Shown here: positions 30,128 to 40,611 of the stretch, one piece after another
How the letters are laid out: each line of letters starts with the position of its first letter
How positions within the stretch are numbered: the first letter of the stretch is position 1
DNA from: Meconema thalassinum
Taxonomy: Eukaryota > Arthropoda > Insecta > Orthoptera > Tettigoniidae
NCBI GenBank assembly: GCA_946902985.2
Contig: OX336391.1
Coordinates: forward strand, 149,433,545-149,497,544
DNA length: 64,000 nucleotides
Direction: 5' to 3'
Made by a program: the position numbers and the translations under genes
The notes under the pieces: generated by a model
Told to the model about the DNA's origin: nothing
The model's input: the letters and a program-made list of their open reading frames with translations, nothing else
Database searches by the model: none

Positions 30128-31493
30128 TGTAGCAGATTCGCTTAGGCTGGGATGACAAGTGAAACGGTATTTACTTTGCTCCACGTTGAGCGTACAAATG
30201 TAGCAGTTTTGCTAGCCCCCCCCCCCCTTTGCCTAAGCTATGTTGTTTTAATGGGCGCCAAGACCTCAATGCAATGTTGAAATCTAAATTTGTATTTAAC
30301 AACGTCTAGCTCTGGCAGAACACCTTCAAGACTCTATTCACTCAGATCGCGGTATGATTTGATCATTAACCCAACAAACAATTGTATCAGGAGAAGGAAT
30401 TGGTCTATATCTAATGCTACCTACTGAAAGCAAAGATTGCATTGTGAAAGAAATGAATTTATTATATAAAACAAGAATAGCAAAATTAATAATAATAATA
30501 AGTTTAAAATTTAAATAGGAGCATTGTGATTTTAATATTACCGATAGAAAATTACGTGAAAACGGAGTCTGATAAATTATTGATTTTACTCTTATTCCCA
30601 AGCTATGAAGTTACTGAAATATGAAATATAAAACCAAGAGAAATGAGAGATTGCGTATTTCTGCGTCATTTGCGCTTACCACTGGAAATTGCTAAAGCAT
30701 TTCCCTCGTACTGGATGATGCTGTGAGCTTCCCACAGTCTCCTGGGCGTCGACATCTTTGTCGATATTTGATGAGATTCTGGTAGATTAGATACTTCTAT
30801 GGTCCGTACATCGGACCCAAACACTCGTACAACTGCACTGGTTAAGTTTTACAAAAGTTAGTCCTCCAATCCACGGAACATCGGAGCGACTCCCACGTAT
30901 AACCACACTCGGCAAGAACTACAGATTGTCCTCGTTCCATGGCGCGTCGAACGATATATGCACCCGCCGTTTCCCCACTCTTCATCCGACTTGTAGCTTG
31001 CGTGGTCCTCACTGATTGGCTGACCCACCACGCGATCTTCCCCTCCTCCGGGTCATTACACACGGCGCGGCGATGATGAAGTCGATTTCCGTTCCAACTA
31101 TTCGCCTTTCCTGGACGCTGCGACCCAGGATTGCGTCATGCTTTCCGACAAGATTAAGCGTGTACTTGAATTCCCAGTGAGTCACGTCTCTCGATATACC
31201 CTAACTGACGAAAACTCCGTAAAATTCCGCAATCACATAATTTTCTATGATATTGCCGTTCGTAATAATTTGCTTGATAGCGTTTTCTAAAACATAGAAA
31301 ACCTATCTGAATGCTAATAATTTTTATAAAATGCTCCGAAAATACCTTAATGATAATTATAATAAATTAATAATAATAATAAATTAACATGAAAAATTCT
31401 CTTGGCTGAACAATTTGCCTCGTAAATAAATATAGAATGGCTTCCTACTGACTTATGCCAGTTGCATAAAAAACCCTCGAAAAACACGTTACA
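30128..31493 (-). repeat. 3' LTR of gypsy element 2 (1366 bp)
   Basis: On the plus strand runs TGTAGCAG to GTTACA. Matches 37889-39258 with scattered substitutions and small indels. A poly-C run at about 30217-30229 differs in length from the partner LTR. Confidence 0.92.
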
Positions 31494-32570
31494 TATTCGC
31501 CTCGGATCATCGGATGATTTACCGTGACGACGGTCCATTATCCGATTATCCCAGACACGTTAATAAACCCCATCCAAAATACATATTACATAAATGAAAT
31601 AACCCTAAATTACAGATATATACTCAAAATTTTTCTTCACGCACTTTGCGTCAAAGTATGTTGTCACTATGGATTGCACTTTGCAACCAGTCCAATGTTT
31701 TACATATAGAATAGTGTTCCACGGATATTTCCGCCTCTCAAATTTCTCTCTGTTGGAGAAATAGACATAATATTAATGTGTGAGCACTATGTATGTATGT
31801 ATGATGTCATATCACACGCATTGAAGGTGTTCTGATATATTTATATCACCATAGAACTTCCTAATTTCACTGGAGGTCCCTTCCTTATGGTGAAATTTAA
31901 TCTCACTTATCACTGAGCACACGATCACACTATTGTGGCAGCGCCTCGTGACCATAATACTTAATCTCTCTTTAAAGTAGATTAAATTAATATTGACTTC
32001 TGAAAAAAAAAACAGTAAATGCGCATTACATATAACACCAAATATTTTTGTGCCGTAATCGCCTTGTCTTGTTAAGTTCCCGTAGACCATATTCTACTTA
32101 ATACTAGTTCTCAACACAGACCATTTCTCCTGACACAAATAATACCTTTGTACAAATTACCTTAAATTACACACTTACAAATCTTACATGGCGAGGCCGT
32201 AAACAGAAATCACGTGTGCTGATATGTATGAGGTTCATGAAGGACTGTCTCGCATTCTGATGGCCCATCTTTTGTCCCGTGGACGCCTTAAGCAAAAATA
32301 CCCTGTCCAAGCGCTCACCCATCTCTTGGGGACAAATGGGAATTCACCAGCGCTACCAAATTCTGGCCTTGGTGTATCGAGACATTTTAGTGCTCAAGAG
32401 CATCCGACAATCCCGTCATATTTCCCTGTACCTTAAAAACTCTCATTTACTTACATACTACCCCCCTGTGTGACTTCTGATACGCCTGCCTGGAAGACCA
32501 TCTCCTCCCATTCACCAAATACCACACTTACTCATTTGATAGGCTGGCTCGCCAGCTAAACACACTCACT
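31494..32570 (-). other. 3' non-coding region of gypsy element 2
   Basis: Homologous to 15043-16104. No env frame in sense. The plus-strand frame 32224-32436 parallels the antisense frame of element 1 over its first part only. No adjacent polypurine tract is seen. Confidence 0.7.
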
Positions 32571-34049
32571 TTATGACACATATTTTCGTAGACTATGTAT
32601 ATTATACGTCCCGTATAATCTGTTTCCCTTACTATCCTCCAGCTCATATGCTGTTTTTCCAATACGTTTGGAAACAATAAATGGGCCCTCGTAGAGATAA
32701 AAGTACTTGGACATGACTTTCTCTAGCTTATTTGACTGTTTCGGCACTCTAAGTAAGACTCTGTCTCCCGGCTCGAATAGGTCAAATTTAGTTTCTTTTT
32801 GTTGGCGAATTCTCTTTTGTGCTGACTTAGATAAATTCTGTTTCGCCAACTGGACAATGTAATCCATCCCCGGTTGCTTACCCTCATTTAATCCCAACAC
32901 CCTCGCTAGTTCATTTTGTGGTCTTTTTCCGAAGTGAACTTCGTATGGCGTCAATTTCGTGCTCTCATGCTGGACAGAATTCAGCCAAGTCTCGACCTTT
33001 TGAAGATGTCCATCCCAGGCCGCATGCTTGTCCTGCACTAGAGTCCGAAAAAGACGAGCCACTTCCCTTAATGGACGCTCTGCAGAATTACCCTGAGGGT
33101 ACCTTACAGAGGAATGAACGTGTGTTATACCAGCTTCCTGCATACTGGTTCTCCATTTCTTTGCAGTAAACTGTGGTCCACTGTCAGATAGTATCCTGAG
33201 AGGAATGCCAAACTCAGGTACATACTTATTAATGATCAGACGGCTACACCCTAGTCCCGTGGATTTCCTTAGCGGATATAGCTTGACATACTTACTAAAA
33301 GCGTCAATAACTATAAAAATGTACTCGTAGCCGTACTGACCTTTAACGATCGGGCCAAATAAATCCACACACAGTAGTTCGCCGGGACTACTGGTGAGAA
33401 CTGCAGATCTCTCCCCTACTAAATATTTAACTGGATATTTACTCCTTTGACAGGTGTCACACTTAGCTAAAATCCTCCTAACGTCCCTTCCCATTTTACT
33501 CCAAATGAAGTCACGACCAATTTCATAGAAGACCTTGGCAGCACCAAAGTGTCCTAATTCCCTATGAATGATCCAAATTAGCTCCTCCCGCAAAGTGGCA
33601 GGAACACATATTGCCCACCGATTATTCCTACATTTCCTTGCAAGAAGCCCATCCTGCATCTTGTACGTGAACCGTCCTACTTTCACATACTCTTCTTCAC
33701 CTATTTCCAACCTAGCCAGTGGCTCCTTTAACTTAACGTCATCACGTTGCTCCACTAGCATATTTCTCAGTGTCTGTAACGATGCCCTGTTGCTACTGTC
33801 CACACATGCACATATTAAAATACCGTCCTCTGCTTTAACCACAGGATAATCCCTACATAAATTAGTGTCCCTCGATAGCATGTCTGCAAGAATGTTATCT
33901 TTACCTTTAATATATTTTTCTGTGAATTCGTATTCCTGCAGAGCAAGAATCCACCTACTAACTCTGTTAGAACTGAGTTTACAAGTCCTCATATACAGTA
34001 ATGCATGGTGATCTGTGTGGATCTCAAATTTCCCCCTTACTAAATACAT
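32571..34049 (-). CDS. pol: Pol C-terminal part: RNase H end and integrase (492 codons)
   Basis: The open part of pol downstream of the frame breaks; the ATG at 34049 is internal. Residues 1-60 are the RNase H end/connection (IHTDHHALLYM, KGKDNILADMLSRD). The integrase zinc-binding H-H-C-C is at about H162, H167, C197, C200. The core has D229 (VDLFGP), D289 (LSDSGPQF) and E324 (GNSAERPLREV), which would cut and join DNA ends; the D-E spacing is 34 rather than the usual 35. The C-terminal GPY/F-like segment is YEGPFIVSKRIGKTAYELED. It ends at TAA/TGA 32571. This region is deleted in element 1. Confidence 0.88.
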   Translation of the reverse strand: MYLVRGKFEIHTDHHALLYMRTCKLSSNRVSRWILALQEYEFTEKYIKGKDNILADMLSRDTNLCRDYPVVKAEDGILICACVDSSNRASLQTLRNMLVEQRDDVKLKEPLARLEIGEEEYVKVGRFTYKMQDGLLARKCRNNRWAICVPATLREELIWIIHRELGHFGAAKVFYEIGRDFIWSKMGRDVRRILAKCDTCQRSKYPVKYLVGERSAVLTSSPGELLCVDLFGPIVKGQYGYEYIFIVIDAFSKYVKLYPLRKSTGLGCSRLIINKYVPEFGIPLRILSDSGPQFTAKKWRTSMQEAGITHVHSSVRYPQGNSAERPLREVARLFRTLVQDKHAAWDGHLQKVETWLNSVQHESTKLTPYEVHFGKRPQNELARVLGLNEGKQPGMDYIVQLAKQNLSKSAQKRIRQQKETKFDLFEPGDRVLLRVPKQSNKLEKVMSKYFYLYEGPFIVSKRIGKTAYELEDSKGNRLYGTYNIHSLRKYVS

Positions 34050-35924
34050 TCTAAATTTCCCTAAACTGAAAACAATACCTAAAAGCTCTTAACTCAGTAA
34101 TCGTGTATCTTTTCTCTGCTGCTGTCAGTCCTCGCGAGGCTAAAGATACAATGCACAGATTACCCTCGTCATCTCTCTGACATAATACTCCAGCAATGCC
34201 TATATGTGAAGCATCTGTCATAACCACCTATTCCTTATCTTTTAACGGATATTTCAGCACTACAGCTTTCTCAAAACCTTCTTCAGCGCTCTAAAAGCCT
34301 GATCATGCTTGGACTCCCATCTCCACCGAGTCCCACTTTTACGCAATTCCCTGAATGGTTCTACCAACGCAGAGTATTTAAGAACGAACCTCCTGAAAAA
34401 GTTGCAAATTCCCAGGTAAGTTTTTAACTGTTTAACATTCTGTGGCACCTCTGCGTTAAGTCTCTTATTAACCCTACTTTCTTCTGGTGTTACACCTCTA
34501 CTCGACACTCTATGACCTAAAAATGTCACTTCTGACTGACAGAATGACGACTTAGACAGCTTCAAAGTGAACCCTGCCTGATCTAACTTCTGAAAAACTA
34601 TATCTAAATGACGTAGATGCTCCTCAAAACTGCGTGAACTAATTACCATATCATCAATGTAAATGGTTACAAACTCTCCTGTGTCATCCCCTAATGCGAT
34701 GTTTAAAGCCCTAATTAAAGCTGCTGAACTACTCTTTAACCCATAAGGTGTTCTACAAAATTGATAAAGGTTATATTTATGACTAAAAGCTGTAAATGGT
34801 CTATCTTCGTACATAAGTGGCACTTGCCAAAAACTGGAACTCAAATCTACACAAGTGAAATACTACTTCCCCTCAAATGTTTGCATTAATTCTTCTATTG
34901 CCATAGATTTCAGCTGATCTGAACTAATTCTACTGTTAACCAAACGAGCGTCTAAACAAATACGAACCGTGCCGTCGGTCTTGGGTACCGTGATCAAAGA
35001 ATTAACATATGGACTGTTAGAGTGCTCAATAATCCCATCTTCAAGCATCTGGTTAATTTGTGCCTCAACTGCACTCTGATAAGCGAAAGGTACAGGATAT
35101 CTATGTCCTGTGAATACTGACCTATCAATAACGTTCAATGAATGGGTATAGCAATTGGCCATACCAATGCGATCCTCAAAAACTCTCCTATTACACAATA
35201 ACACATCATAGAGCCGAACACATTGTTCCACCTCTATATTACCCTGAAATGCAGCATCACGTAACGAGTCCTCTAGACTTCCGTTCGTAATCACACTGCC
35301 CACAAAACATGGAGAACCCCGCTCTACGGCTGGCGATATCTCATTTAAAGTACAAATCACACCTACAATACTACTCCTCTGAATATGGTCATTGAACGCT
35401 ACTTCTACTTCAGAATCTCCCCATTTAAATTTCAAACTCCCTACATCATAACATAAGTTACCAGACACTCTACTTAGCCACTCTGAACCCAAGATAACAC
35501 TGAATACTAAATTTGGAATTACAAGGCAAATCTGCTTCTCTACATGATTATTAATTTTAATGTCTACTAAAACTTGCTTAGAAATGACTTTAGACCTCTT
35601 CCCAACAGCTGTGATAACAAAAGTGCTTTTAATTGGCATCTCCTCAAAATTTACTCCAGTTCCTTTCATTTTATCATAAAATGCACTACTTATGCAACTC
35701 TTCATACAACCACTATCAATTAAAACATCTGTGTACGCCTCGAATATGTTAAATTTAACTATGGGGCTCTTACTAACCACTTCCTGAATAATACCTTCAT
35801 CATCAAGTTCATGTAATAATTCATTTCTTACATTTAGGTCATAGGGTTCCTGTATAATTGTATGGACAGGGCATGCTACAGACTGAGATTCTGACCTTAC
35901 TTCGCAGCCTGGTTCGCGTTTAAA
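34050..35924 (-). pseudogene. pol: Pol N-terminal part of element 2: protease, RT, RNase H, broken
   Basis: Begins at the slippery site (35924-35918). 34863-35780 holds protease (IDSGCMKSC) and the RT N-part, ending in TAG 34863-34865 where element 1 has a Lys codon (FEGK, then YFTCVDL). 34260-34844 holds the RT C-part with YIDDMVISS and FLGHRVSSRGVTPEESRV, ending after a one-base loss near 34270. Another stop lies near 34230 and a one-base gain near 34100, inside RNase H (VVMTDASHIG, SLASRGLTAAEKRY). Confidence 0.88.
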
Positions 35925-37775
35925 GAACCGCTACAGCTGGCCGTAGTACTACTAACTACTGAACTGGTCTGGTTGTTCTGGGCTGTGTTGTCATTGTTTG
36001 GCTGTATATTACTACCACTAGGCTGTCCTCTTCCTTGACCCCTATTCTGGTTGTAATTATTGTCATTATAATTTCTCCCTTGATTTCCCCTGAAATCATT
36101 GTTTCTCCCTTGATTTCCCCTGTAATCATTGTTCCTCCCTTGATTTCCCCTGAAATCATTGTTCCTCCCTTGATACTGATTACCATAGCCATTTTCTCTG
36201 TTCTGATTTAGCTGATTATTATTATTTCTATTTTGAGCGTTGGCTCCTTCGCCACCGTTAACTTGAACTTCTTGATGCCTGGCTTCATTAGGTCTATTAT
36301 TATTATTACCCTGGTTCCGATTGAAATTGTCCTCATAACCCCCTCTCCCTAGTGCATCAAATGTGCTTAACAAATTTTCTACTTGTGATATTGTCTTTAC
36401 ATTCTGGATACAAGCAGCCTCCTTGATCCTATAGGGAAAGTGCCTAAGTAGCAACCTCACCACATCACTTTCCTCCTTCAACCCATCCAGATATTTACAC
36501 ACTAATACCTGCCCTAAAAAGTACTCGGTCATGGTGGAGCTTCCTTTAGGGTTATATTTACCACACACTACTCCCTCACGATGCTGCGACTGAATAACCT
36601 CATTCCAGAACTTTTCACAGAATTTCATTTTAAAATCATTCATATCAGTAAACTTGTCTCTGTAGACAGCAAACCAATTCCTCGTTTCCCCCACAAACAC
36701 TTGTTCTAAAATTTCAACTACCTGGCACCACTCAATACTACCATTTTCCAATCTCTCCCCGAATTTATTTTCTATAGTGTTCATGAACTCCATTGGGCAC
36801 CCCTGTCGATTGCTGAACTTACCCAGTTCTACCTCCCTGTGTGTGCTATTCACAAAAACTGGCCTATTCTGACTATTTTCTTGCCTGATCCTAGCTTTTA
36901 ATTTTAACTCTAATTCTGCGATTTTCTCCTCAGCCTTCCTCTCAATACTGTTTACTGTTAATTTAATGTTTCCTTCTGATTCTTCTACTTTATCATATAG
37001 CTTTGCTTGTTTCTCCTCAATCTTGCTAATGCTCTCTCTATTACTCTTTTAAATAATTCACTTCTGCAACTATTTGTGAGTGGACTTTCTCAATTCTACC
37101 ACCCAGCTGTTCCTTAACCTCTTTAGTAGCTACCTGAATTTTGTCAATTTCTCCCCCCAATTTCTTTTTGACCTGCTGTGTTTCCAGTTGCACTAGTTCT
37201 TTTAAATTTTCGGCCTGTGTACTGATTCTAATTTCCAACTCCTCCTGTACTTTTCCTAATTTTCTGTCTACATCTGCAATAATTTCTTTAGCCTTTTCTT
37301 CCATTATTTCTCTGATTTCACCTCTAATCAGTTCGAATTTGTCACTCATTTCAGTACTCTCTCTATTTTCCTTACTGTTTTGTTCTAATCTGGCGTTTAA
37401 AGTTTCATTACTCTCTCTATTTTCCCTACTGTTTTGTTCTAATTTTGCATTATTCTGTTCTAATTTTGCATTTAAAGCTTCTGTACTTTCTTTATTTTCC
37501 CTACTGTTTTGTTCTAATTTTGCATTATTCTGTTCTAATTTTGCATTATTCTGTTCTAATTTTGCATTTAAGGCATCACTACTAACTTTGTTCTGATACA
37601 TGAACTCGAGAAGTAAAGTTTTTAATTCTGGTTGGCCGCCTACACTCCCTGTTTCAGTATCGGGATTTACCTCCGCTACCCCGGTACTACCATCAATCGA
37701 CATACTGCTCGTATCATCACTCTCCAGTTGATGACCACTACGTAACCTCATCTGTCTTTCTTTCTCATCCCCCAT
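35897..37775 (-). pseudogene. gag: Gag of gypsy element 2, interrupted by stops
   Basis: ATG at 37775. The N-part to 37041 has the coiled-coil repeat (three SREN-type blocks against about six in element 1), then VNYLKE followed by two stops where element 1 reads LRESYKE. The C-part 36853-35897 is open with the same capsid blocks (GCPMEFMN, NWFAVYRDKF) and an Asn/Gly/Arg-rich tail with three RGNQGRNND units. No CCHC knuckle. Ends at TAA 35897-35899. Confidence 0.87.
35918..35924 (-). promoter_or_regulatory. -1 frameshift slippery site, element 2
   Basis: Minus strand reads TTTAAAC in the same phase relative to gag as at 13352-13358, despite other damage to this copy. Confidence 0.7.
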
Positions 37776-37888
37776 AATGATATACACTGATAAAGACAAA
37801 TAACCCCCAAAATACAGGCACAGAAATATATACCCTTCTCCTTCCACAAATGTTATTAGGTTTTCAGCCCCAAGTTGTCGGCGACAAT

Positions 37889-39258
37889 TGTAGCAGGTTC
37901 GCTTAGGCTGGGATGACAAGTGAAACGGTATTTACTTTGCTCCACGTTGAGCGTACAAATGTAGCAGTTTTGCTAGCCCCCCCCCCCCCTTTTGCCTAAG
38001 CTATGTTGTTTTAATGGGCGCCAAGACCTCAATGCAATGTTGAAATCTAAATTTGTATTTAACAACGTCTAGCTCTGGCAGAACACCTTCAAGACTCTAT
38101 TCACTCACATCGTGGTATGATTTGATCATTAACCCAACAAACAATTGTATCAGGAGAAGGAATTGGTCTATATCTAATGCTACCTACTGAAAGCAAAGAT
38201 TGCATTGTGAAAGAAATGGATTTATTATATAAAACAAGAATAGCAAAATTAATAATAATAATAAGTTTAAAATTTAAATAGGAGCGTTGTGATTTTAATA
38301 TTACCGATAGAAAATTACGTGAAAACGGAGTCTGATAAATTATTGATTTTACTCTTATTCCCAAGCTATGAAGTTACTGAAATATGAAATATAAAACCAA
38401 GAGAAATGAGAGATTGCGTATTTCTGCGTCATTTGCGCTTACCACTGGAAATAGCTAAAGCATTTCCCTCGTACTGGATGATGCTGTGAGCTTCCCACAG
38501 TCTCCTGGACGTCGACATCTTTGTCGCTATTTGATGAGATTCTGGTAGATTAGATACTTCTATGGTCCGTACATCGGACCCAAACACTCGTACAACCGCA
38601 CTGGTTAAGTTTTACAAAAGTTAGTCCTCCAATCCACGGAACATCGGAGCGACTCCCGCGTATAACCACACTCGGCAAGAACTACACAGATTGTCCTCGT
38701 TCCACGGCGCGTCGAACGATATATGCACCCGCCGTTTCCCCACTCTTCATCCGACTTGTAGCTTGCGTGGTCCTCACTGATTGGCTGACCCACCACGCGA
38801 TCTTCCCCTCCTCCGGGTCATTACACACGGCGCGGCGATGATGAAGTCGATTTCCGTTCCAACTATTCGCCTTTCCTGGACGCTGCGACCCAGGATTGCG
38901 TCATGCATTCCGACAAGATTAAGCGTGTACTTGAATTCCCAGTGAGTCACGTCTCTCGATATACCCTAACTGACGAAAACTCCGTAAAATTCCGCAATCA
39001 CATAATTTTCTATGATATTGCCGTTCGTAATAATTTGCTTGATAGCGTTTTCTAAGACATAGAAAACCTATCTGAATGCTAATAATTTTTATAAAATGCT
39101 CCGAAAATACCTTAATAATAATTATAATAAATTAATAATAATAATAAATTAACATGAAAAATTCTCTTGGCTGAACAATTTGCCGCGTAAATAAATATAG
39201 AATGGCTTCCTACTGACTTATGCCAGTTGCATAAAAAACCCTCGAAAAACACGTTACA
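37889..39258 (-). repeat. 5' LTR of gypsy element 2 (1370 bp)
   Basis: Minus-strand start TGTAACGTG at 39258, end GCTACA at 37889. Carries a single copy of the GTCGCTCCGATGTTC unit that is fourfold in element 1. The end is built of PBS-like modules (37885-37955 and beyond) different from those of element 1. Confidence 0.92.
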
Positions 39259-40545
39259 ATATCACAGATAGTAAAAATACTGGAAAGGATATTAGAAAGA
39301 AGAATGAGAAGAAAGGTGGAAGGAGAGTTGCAAGTGGATCAGTATGGCTTCAGGAGTGGAAGATCCACAGTGGACCCAATCTTTAGCTTGAGGCAGGTGA
39401 TGGAAAAGAACTGGGAATATGGAGAGGATTTGATCATGACTTTCATAGATCTAGAAAAGGCATATGATAGGGTCCCCAGAGAGAAGGTATGGGAAACCAT
39501 GGTTAAGAAGACTGGGAAGAGAAATGTTGGAAATGGTGCATGCAATGTACAACAACTGTGTTAGCAGGGTACTGACCCCAGTTGGAAAGACAGATTCGTT
39601 TAGGAACAAGACTGGACTAAGACAGGGGAGTGTGCTGTCACCTCTTTTATTCATAATGGTAATGGATGAAATTGTAAAGGAAACAAAGGAAGCATATGGA
39701 CATAAAGAAATGAAGTTACTCTACTATTATTTGCAGACGATATTGTGGTCTGGGGAAGGAACACAGAAGAAGTGCAAAAACTACTAGATGCACTGAACGA
39801 AAATATTCAGAAGTATGGCCTGAAAATCAGTATAGAGAAAAGCAAGACCATGGTGATGACAAGAGGGGAAAGACAAGGAAAGGGCTCTGTGAAAATTGGA
39901 AGTCAGAGTTTGGAAATTGTGGACACGTTCAAATACCTAGGAAGTGAATTGATGCAAACTGGTAGGTTGGACATGGAGATTGGCAGGAGGGTACAGCAGA
40001 GCAATGCATTCTATCAAAGTGTAAGAAAACTTGTTTGGGATAAGGAAGTACCAAGGAAAAGCAAGGAGGTAATGTATAAAGTGTACTATGTTCCCATATT
40101 AACTTATGCAGCTGAGACTTGGACCCTGACGAGCCCGCAAGAGAGTAGAATCCAAGCCAGCGAAATGAAATTCCTAAGAAGTATGATAGGTAAGACAAGG
40201 AAAGACAGAGTGAGGAATGAAGATGTTAGGAAGGAAGTTGGAATGGGAAAACTAAATGAGAGAATTGAGAAGAATAAACTAAGGTGGTTTGGACATGTAA
40301 AGAGGATGGAGGAAAATAGAATACCAAAACAGATGCTGGAGGCCAAGTGCAAGGGTAAGAGAGCAAGGGGAAGACCTAGAACAAGGTGGATCGATTCAGT
40401 GAAGAACAGCGTGAGAAAAAGAAATCTGGACTGGGACAAGATGGTGGAAGAAGAATTGTGGAAGGAAAGAGGAAAGTGGAGAAGTGCCATAAATACCCCG
40501 ACCCGGCAGGAGCTGGATAAGGGTAAATGATGATGATGATGATGA
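39259..40545 (+). pseudogene. RTE-A LINE, part 2 (RT to 3' tail)
   Basis: Continues the element cut by gypsy element 2. ERMRRKVEGEL-like start, YGFRSGRSTVDPIFSLRQV, FIDLEKAYDRV, frameshift near 39508 (two bases fewer than the 9080 copy), GLRQGSVLSPLLF, a further shift near 39720, then open 39745-40530: SIEKSKTMVMTRG, FKYLGSELMQTGRLDMEIGR, ETWTLTSPQESRIQASEMKF, LRWFGHVKRMEEN, RARGRPRTRWIDSVKNSV. Ends in GGTAAATGATGATGATGATG. It lies tail-to-tail with RTE-B. Confidence 0.9.
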
Positions 40546-40611
40546 ATACTTTGTCTCTTTACAAGTAATGTTCTTACCACAAATCTAATTCATCATGATG
40601 ATCATAATCAT

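Larger units (their letters stand above)
30128..39258 (-). mobile_element. Ty3/gypsy LTR retrotransposon, element 2 (full length, mutated)
   Basis: Flanked by TSD ATAT (30124-30127 and 39259-39262). The empty site is visible in the RTE-A copy at 8837-8850. Length 9131 bp. On the minus strand: 5' LTR 39258-37889, gag, -1 pol with protease, RT, RNase H, integrase, 3' LTR 31493-30128. Gag and pol carry several stops and frameshifts. LTRs differ at about 16 positions by eye over about 1370 bp, so it is older than element 1. It shares the LTR start (TGTAACGTG) with element 1 but has a different LTR end (CTGCTACA). Confidence 0.92.
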
